A DNA stretch of 64,000 nucleotides from JABGQS01 sp963666505 (GTDB taxonomy: Bacteria; Bacillota; Clostridia; Christensenellales; SZUA-584). Each line of letters opens with the position of its first letter. The first letter of the stretch is position 1. The translations under genes were made by a program, and so were the position numbers. This document shows positions 60,122-64,000 of this stretch, piece by piece. The notes under the pieces are model-generated. The model worked only from the letters and a program-made list of their open reading frames with translations, ran no database searches and was not told where the DNA came from. Location of the stretch: NCBI GenBank assembly GCA_963666505.2, contig CAXXXL010000003.1:1054001-1118000 (forward strand). Reading direction: 5' to 3'.

Positions 60122-60912
60122 TCTCTTAATACCAGCCTTATTAGTGCAGCCTGCAGCCGGCGGGGGAGGCTGCTGAAAACCTTCAGCCCAAGCCCTGCAT
60201 TTTTATAATAAGTGAATCTTGGGTGTTTTGATGTCAGCGCCTTATAATAAACTTCTGCTAAAATGCAAGGGTCTTTTGCAACACTTTTTTTGGAGTTTAT
60301 AACAGAGACAAAACGCTTTGTTCCAACCTTGAAAAGCTCTGTGTTTTCAACCAGCTTTTCCGCTTCACTATTTGTGCATGCAAGCATATCGGTCTTGAAA
60401 GGTCCCGGTTTGATGTTTATAACTTTAATGCCTATAAGCTGCAGCTCAAGGCGCAGCGTGTCCGCATAGCACTCAAGTGCACTCTTTGTCATACAGTACA
60501 TGCCGGTAAACGGATAAGGCCTCAAGTTCGCAACCTCGCTGGTAGTCACTATTATACGTCCGTCTTTATCCAGAAGGGGCAGGAACGTTTTATTCACCCT
60601 GTATACGCCGGATAGATTGATCTCAAGTATGTTTCTGAACTTTTCCTCTGAAATCTCAACGATGGAATCCATGGAGAACACTCCGGCAATCGAGATAACA
60701 GCAAAGAGCCCGGCGGTCATTGAAGATACGATCTTAAAGGCCTTTTCAACGCTTGCCTGGTCTGTAACGTCCATATAAACAGGAACGATATTTTCATAGC
60801 TGAAACTGTGCTCATTAATATCACATGAAAAAACACGAATGCTGCGCTGTGCCAGATACTCTCCGACTGCGCTGCCAAGGCCGCCCGAACCTCCGGTAAG
60901 TAATACGTCCAT
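60115..60912 (-). CDS. Short-chain dehydrogenase/reductase (SDR)
   Basis: A 265-residue classical SDR. The cofactor motif is LLTGGSGGLGSAVGEYLA (TGxxxGxG), the active site is YCMTK (YxxxK), with Ser in TTSEVAN. Asp after strand 2 (SCDINEH) suggests NAD(H). The substrate is unknown. Its C-terminal region has a basic hydrophobic helix (LPRRLQAALIRLVLREK) that might associate with membrane. The start ATG 60912 has an AAGGAGG site on the minus strand. Confidence 0.86.
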   Translation of the reverse strand: MDVLLTGGSGGLGSAVGEYLAQRSIRVFSCDINEHSFSYENIVPVYMDVTDQASVEKAFKIVSSMTAGLFAVISIAGVFSMDSIVEISEEKFRNILEINLSGVYRVNKTFLPLLDKDGRIIVTTSEVANLRPYPFTGMYCMTKSALECYADTLRLELQLIGIKVINIKPGPFKTDMLACTNSEAEKLVENTELFKVGTKRFVSVINSKKSVAKDPCILAEVYYKALTSKHPRFTYYKNAGLGLKVFSSLPRRLQAALIRLVLREK

Positions 60913-61057
60913 GAAAGCCTCCTTAAAATGTTATATAAGGATTGTACCAAAAATCTGCTCTTGGCAGCAACGTTTTATTTATGTCCAGACGGCCGAGGCT
61001 CAGTTTAATTTTCAACTTTTTTATGATATGATAATGCAAATACCTAAGGGGCAGTAT

Positions 61058-61936
61058 ATGAGCAAAAAAGAGCTTTCCAACAGAGATAAAGCAAAAAAAG
61101 CACTTCGTCCCAGCAGGCAGACAAGGAATACTGTGCTTTTTTGGACGCTGCTGGGAGGATGCATAGCTGTTTTGGCTGCGGCTCTTTTTTTCTTTTTTGT
61201 GTTCAGCCGTCCTTCCCAGCCCAGCATGCCGGAGGAAACAGCAGCTTTAGAGCCGACTGATCAGGCGCAGATCCAGCAGCCTGTCCGCACACCCATAGCG
61301 ACAACCGAGCCGGAAAAGACCCCAAAACCGCTAATAATGCGGGATTCGTTCAAAGAGCTGTATGAGCAGAACAATGATATGGTTGGCTGGATAAGAGTAG
61401 AGAATACTGATATTGATTATCCGATAGTCCAGGCAGATGACAACCTGTACTATATGCATAAGGATTTCTACAAAGAGTACAGCTATCCGGGTAGCATATT
61501 TCTGGACTTTCAGTGCGACTTTAATAACATGTATCAGGCGGCGCATCAGATAATCTACGGACACAACATGAAAAACGGCACGATGTTCCAGCAGCTAACA
61601 AAATATCAGGACGAAGATTTTTTTAAAGAGAACCGGTATATCAAAATTGAAACACTGTACGGCATCTATGTTTTTGAAGTTTTTGCGGCATACGAAACGC
61701 CTGTGACATTCAACTATCTGGTGACAGATTTTTCAGACCGGGAGGATTGGCTGGAATTCATAGAGGTGTTCCAGCAGAAAAGCGATTTTGAAACGGATAT
61801 AGCACTTTCCCGCAGCGATGTTGTGCTGACGCTGTCTACGTGTACAAACAGTCATAAGGACAACATGCGCTTTGTTGTTCATGCAAGGCTTACGAATCCG
61901 GAGCTATACGACATGCAATACGAGTATATATATTAA
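61058..61936 (+). CDS. srtB: Class B sortase
   Basis: A 292-residue membrane-anchored transpeptidase. A basic N-terminus and one membrane segment (about residues 24-46) precede a Pro/Thr-rich linker. The catalytic domain has His in IYGHNMKNGTMF, Cys in LTLSTCTN and Arg in RFVVHARL, with the SrtB-type helical insert (FFKENRYIKIETLYG). It anchors surface proteins to the wall, often haem-uptake proteins or pilins; no substrate gene is seen nearby. ATG 61058 follows AAGGGGC; a long upstream frame to 60839 overlaps the SDR start and is rejected. Confidence 0.9.
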   Translation: MSKKELSNRDKAKKALRPSRQTRNTVLFWTLLGGCIAVLAAALFFFFVFSRPSQPSMPEETAALEPTDQAQIQQPVRTPIATTEPEKTPKPLIMRDSFKELYEQNNDMVGWIRVENTDIDYPIVQADDNLYYMHKDFYKEYSYPGSIFLDFQCDFNNMYQAAHQIIYGHNMKNGTMFQQLTKYQDEDFFKENRYIKIETLYGIYVFEVFAAYETPVTFNYLVTDFSDREDWLEFIEVFQQKSDFETDIALSRSDVVLTLSTCTNSHKDNMRFVVHARLTNPELYDMQYEYIY

Positions 61937-61977
61937 AAGGTACTGATATAGGGAGGGGCAACGGCGCCTTTGCTTAA

Positions 61978-62667
61978 CTAATGCGGCGCTTTAAACATAT
62001 ATCCATGGCCCCAAACAGTGCAAATAAGACTATCATAAGGCTTTATCTGTTGACGAAGAGACTTGACATGGGTATCAACAGTCCTGTCGCTGCCGAAGAA
62101 ATCGGCCCCCCAAACCTTTTCAAGTATTTTCTCCCGGCTGAACGCCTGCCCGGGGTGGCTTGATAGGTACTGAAGCAGTAAAAACTCTTTAGGCGCAAGC
62201 TTCGCCGTTCTTTCATCAACAAAGACCTCATGAGAATTCACATCTATATAAAGGCCTTCATAAGAGATGTTGTGCGGTTTTTCCGATATGCTTTTTGTAT
62301 ACCGTAAAATAACCTCTATTCGTGCCACAAGCTCTCGGCAGGAAAAAGGCTTGTGCATGAAGTCGTCAACGCCCGCCTCGAAATATGAGAGCATCTCTTC
62401 TTCGGTAGAGTGGTTAGAGAGGACTATTACTGGTATACCGGTGTTTTTCTTTATATTCCTGCACACATACCAGGAATCCAGTTCAGGCAGGTCTCTGTCC
62501 ACGACTACGACATCATAAGTGTTGCGCCGCAGAAGCTTTAAGGCGGAGATACCGTCGGCTGCTTCTTCCAGCAGATATTTATGTGATTCGACATGCCTTC
62601 TTACTGTTGTGCGAATGTTCGTGTCCTGACTGACAATAAGAATAATAGTGTCTTTCAATATACTCAC
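61978..62667 (-). CDS. OmpR/PhoB-family response regulator
   Basis: A 229-residue regulator. The receiver domain (residues 8-122) has the phospho-Asp in VVVDRDLPE and Lys in MHKPFS. A winged-helix DNA-binding domain follows (LLQYLSSHPGQAFSREKILEKVWG... RTVDTHVKSLRQQI). No histidine kinase lies next to it in this window, so its partner is elsewhere. It diverges from the hydrogenase operon across 240 bases. Confidence 0.88.
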   Translation of the reverse strand: MSILKDTIILIVSQDTNIRTTVRRHVESHKYLLEEAADGISALKLLRRNTYDVVVVDRDLPELDSWYVCRNIKKNTGIPVIVLSNHSTEEEMLSYFEAGVDDFMHKPFSCRELVARIEVILRYTKSISEKPHNISYEGLYIDVNSHEVFVDERTAKLAPKEFLLLQYLSSHPGQAFSREKILEKVWGADFFGSDRTVDTHVKSLRQQIKPYDSLICTVWGHGYMFKAPH

Positions 62668-62834
62668 GGTCCTTTTGAAGATTTAATGATTTCATTTTAC
62701 TCTAAAAAAATGGCAGATTCAATACAATTCACAAATAAAACAGCGAAAATATGATGGATATGTGAAGAAAATAAAAAAACGATACAAAATATGCGTAAAT
62801 AAATTTAAAATTATCATAAATTCATCACATTCAA

Positions 62835-62852
62835 TTGATATAATTTTAACAA
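62835..62852 (+). promoter_or_regulatory. Candidate Rex operator overlapping the hydrogenase promoter
   Basis: TTGATAT-AATT-TTAACAA (62835-62852) matches the clostridial Rex pattern TTGTTAA-N4-TTAACAA at 12 of 14 arm positions and covers a TATAAT box at 62839-62844. Rex is an NADH/NAD sensor that represses fermentation and hydrogen genes. This is inference from motif and context. Confidence 0.5.
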
Positions 62853-62907
62853 ACATATCGGAAAAGACACAAAAAACAACAAAATAAACATGCGTCAGGA
62901 GGTAAGG

Positions 62908-63426
62908 ATGAGCACTAAATCAACTAACAGTTCGCCTTGCAGCGAATGCGGAAAGCCCGGTGAAGAGCAGCTTTACGAGCAGATCGATAACGTGATCGAC
63001 CTATACAAGGATAAAGAGGGAAACCTTATACAGATTCTCCACCTTGCACAGGAGATATACGGCTATCTGCCGCTTGAGGTACAAAAGCACATTGCATGCA
63101 AGCTTAATCTTCCGCTTTCGGAAGTATCGGGGGTAGTAACTTTCTATTCTTTCTTTTCAACCAAAAAACGGGGTAAACATACGATAAGGGTATGTATGGG
63201 TACGGCATGTTATGTCCGTGGAGGAAAGAAGATAGTAGAGGGACTTATGGACAAGCTGGGAATCGACATCGGAGAAACAACGGATGACGGTTTGTTCACA
63301 CTCGAGATCGCCCGTTGTATCGGTGCTTGCGGTCTTGCTCCTGCAATGATGATAGATGATGTTGTATACAAGCAGGTCAGCGCCAACACACTGGGTTCCA
63401 TACTCGGTGAATACACGAAAGCTTAA
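62908..63426 (+). CDS. NAD-dependent hydrogenase subunit, NuoE/HydC-like (2Fe-2S)
   Basis: A 172-residue thioredoxin-like 2Fe-2S protein of the NuoE/HndA/HydC family. The cluster cysteines are in CMGTACYVRGG and CIGACGLAPAMM. An N-terminal CSECGKPG stretch adds further cysteines. ATG 62908 has AGGAGG 9 bases upstream and is preferred to ATG 62890. It is the first gene of the operon, 15 bases before a NuoF-like gene. In anaerobes this pair with HydA forms an electron-bifurcating [FeFe]-hydrogenase or an NADH:ferredoxin oxidoreductase; which one cannot be told from two subunits. Confidence 0.88.
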   Translation: MSTKSTNSSPCSECGKPGEEQLYEQIDNVIDLYKDKEGNLIQILHLAQEIYGYLPLEVQKHIACKLNLPLSEVSGVVTFYSFFSTKKRGKHTIRVCMGTACYVRGGKKIVEGLMDKLGIDIGETTDDGLFTLEIARCIGACGLAPAMMIDDVVYKQVSANTLGSILGEYTKA

Positions 63427-63441
63427 GGGGGTGTGAGGATA

Positions 63442-64000
63442 ATGAAAGCAATAAAAACTTTAGAGCAGCTTAATGAAATCAAGAAAGAGTATAATGAACT
63501 GCAGAATAAATTCTCTCACCGTGTATACGTGTGTGCCGGAGCCGGTTGTGTTTCGTCCAACTGTTCGGTAATAAGAGATGCCGTTATTGATGAGATCAGC
63601 AACCTTGGTCTTTCAAAAGATGTACCGGTCTATGAGACAGGCTGTATGGGAACTTGTGCTGTCGGTCCGGTAATGCTTATACTTCCGGAGCGTATATTTT
63701 ATACCGACCTCACCGAAGAGAAGGCGAGAAGGATAATAAAAGCACATATAGTAAACGGTGAAGTTATTGAGAAATACACATTCTATGATGAATCACTTGA
63801 AAAATTCGTACCACTTATAGATGATATCAACTTCTTTAAAAACCAGGTAAAGATAGCCATTCGCAACTGCGGGACGATAGAGTACTCAAGCATAAATGCA
63901 TATATTGCAAATAACGGTTACACTGGTATATTCAAAGCTGTCAAAGAAATGTCGCCTGAAGATGTCGTTGGTGAGATAAAAACATCCGGTCTGAAAGGAC
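63442..64000 (+). CDS. NuoF/HydB-like NADH-binding subunit, N-terminal part (partial)
   Basis: 186 codons are present before the window ends. The N-terminal domain is a second thioredoxin-like 2Fe-2S fold (VYVCAGAGCVSSNC; ETGCMGTCAVGPVM), and the beginning of the NuoF domain (NQVKIAIRNCGTIEYSSINAYIANNGYTGIFKAVKEM) follows. This order matches HydB/HndC rather than complex I NuoF, which lacks the extra domain. The FMN, NADH and 4Fe-4S parts lie beyond the edge. ATG 63442 follows AAGGGGGTGTGAGG. Confidence 0.9.
   Translation, partial: MKAIKTLEQLNEIKKEYNELQNKFSHRVYVCAGAGCVSSNCSVIRDAVIDEISNLGLSKDVPVYETGCMGTCAVGPVMLILPERIFYTDLTEEKARRIIKAHIVNGEVIEKYTFYDESLEKFVPLIDDINFFKNQVKIAIRNCGTIEYSSINAYIANNGYTGIFKAVKEMSPEDVVGEIKTSGLKG

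Noticed and set aside
60839..61057. Longer N-terminus for the sortase
   Set aside because: The extra residues overlap the divergent SDR gene start, do not resemble sortases, and ATG 61058 has a proper ribosome-binding site and membrane anchor.
1..64000. CRISPR arrays, rRNA genes and further tRNAs
   Set aside because: No regularly spaced direct repeats, no rRNA signatures and no second cloverleaf were seen on reading the window.

Overview
The window looks like part of the chromosome of an anaerobic, spore-lineage Bacillota, most likely class Clostridia. The support is gene content and order: coaD, a coiled-coil protein, tmcAL, pta-ackA; a T-box leader before hisS-aspS; spoVS; smc-ftsY; ylxM-ffh-rpsP-khpA-rimM-trmD; a CIRCE-controlled htpG; and, at the right edge, the small subunits of an NAD-dependent (probably electron-bifurcating) hydrogenase. 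I cannot name the genus from the sequence alone. GC is moderate and starts are mostly ATG, with several good TTG/GTG starts.

Layout. 1-17.5 kb is conserved housekeeping: acetate formation (pta-ackA), tRNA charging and modification (tmcAL, hisS, aspS, tcdA, trmD), redox (rseC-like, trxA), chromosome segregation (smc) and the SRP pathway (ftsY, ylxM, ffh). 17.5-22.6 kb holds an Lrp regulator with alanine dehydrogenase, a wrecked phosphopentomutase gene before an intact purine nucleoside phosphorylase, a membrane-anchored phosphoesterase and a TagO/WecA-type glycan-initiating transferase. 22.8-27.2 kb is a scarred integration site: tRNA-Leu(CAA), the C-terminal remnant of a large serine recombinase, an IS3-family element without target duplication, the C-terminal half of a molybdopterin oxidoreductase, mobA and a 2-hydroxyacid dehydrogenase.

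27.3-33.8 kb carries small accessory genes (acetyltransferases, a YbjQ protein, a 2H phosphoesterase, an aldo/keto reductase with ferredoxin motifs) and two surface proteins (an L,D-transpeptidase and a lipoprotein with an HEFTH motif). 33.9-38.6 kb is the most interesting block: an FkbH-like HAD protein, an acyl carrier protein, an MBOAT acyltransferase and a membrane-anchored SGNH/DltD-like protein. Together they look like a complete route that loads an acyl group on a carrier and exports it to a surface glycan. The HAD protein has Asn where I expect the acyl-accepting Cys. 39.3-42.7 kb has an MntR-like regulator and a decaying DUF4956/carbohydrate-binding locus that simple ORF calling splits or misses.

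42.8-57.0 kb is a sugar and nucleoside catabolism region: pyrimidine-nucleoside phosphorylase, a FadR-type regulator, an M20 hydrolase, a NagB-like protein with altered catalytic residues, two FGGY kinases, an aldolase remnant, a PfkB kinase, two tandem DUF6485 Cys-rich small proteins, a class III aminotransferase, a Gfo/Idh/MocA dehydrogenase and a DeoR regulator. The substrate is not recognisable from the genes. 57.1-64 kb has a CDF metal exporter, htpG, a short-chain dehydrogenase, a class B sortase, an unpaired OmpR-type regulator, and the hydrogenase operon, which starts behind a candidate Rex operator and runs off the window.
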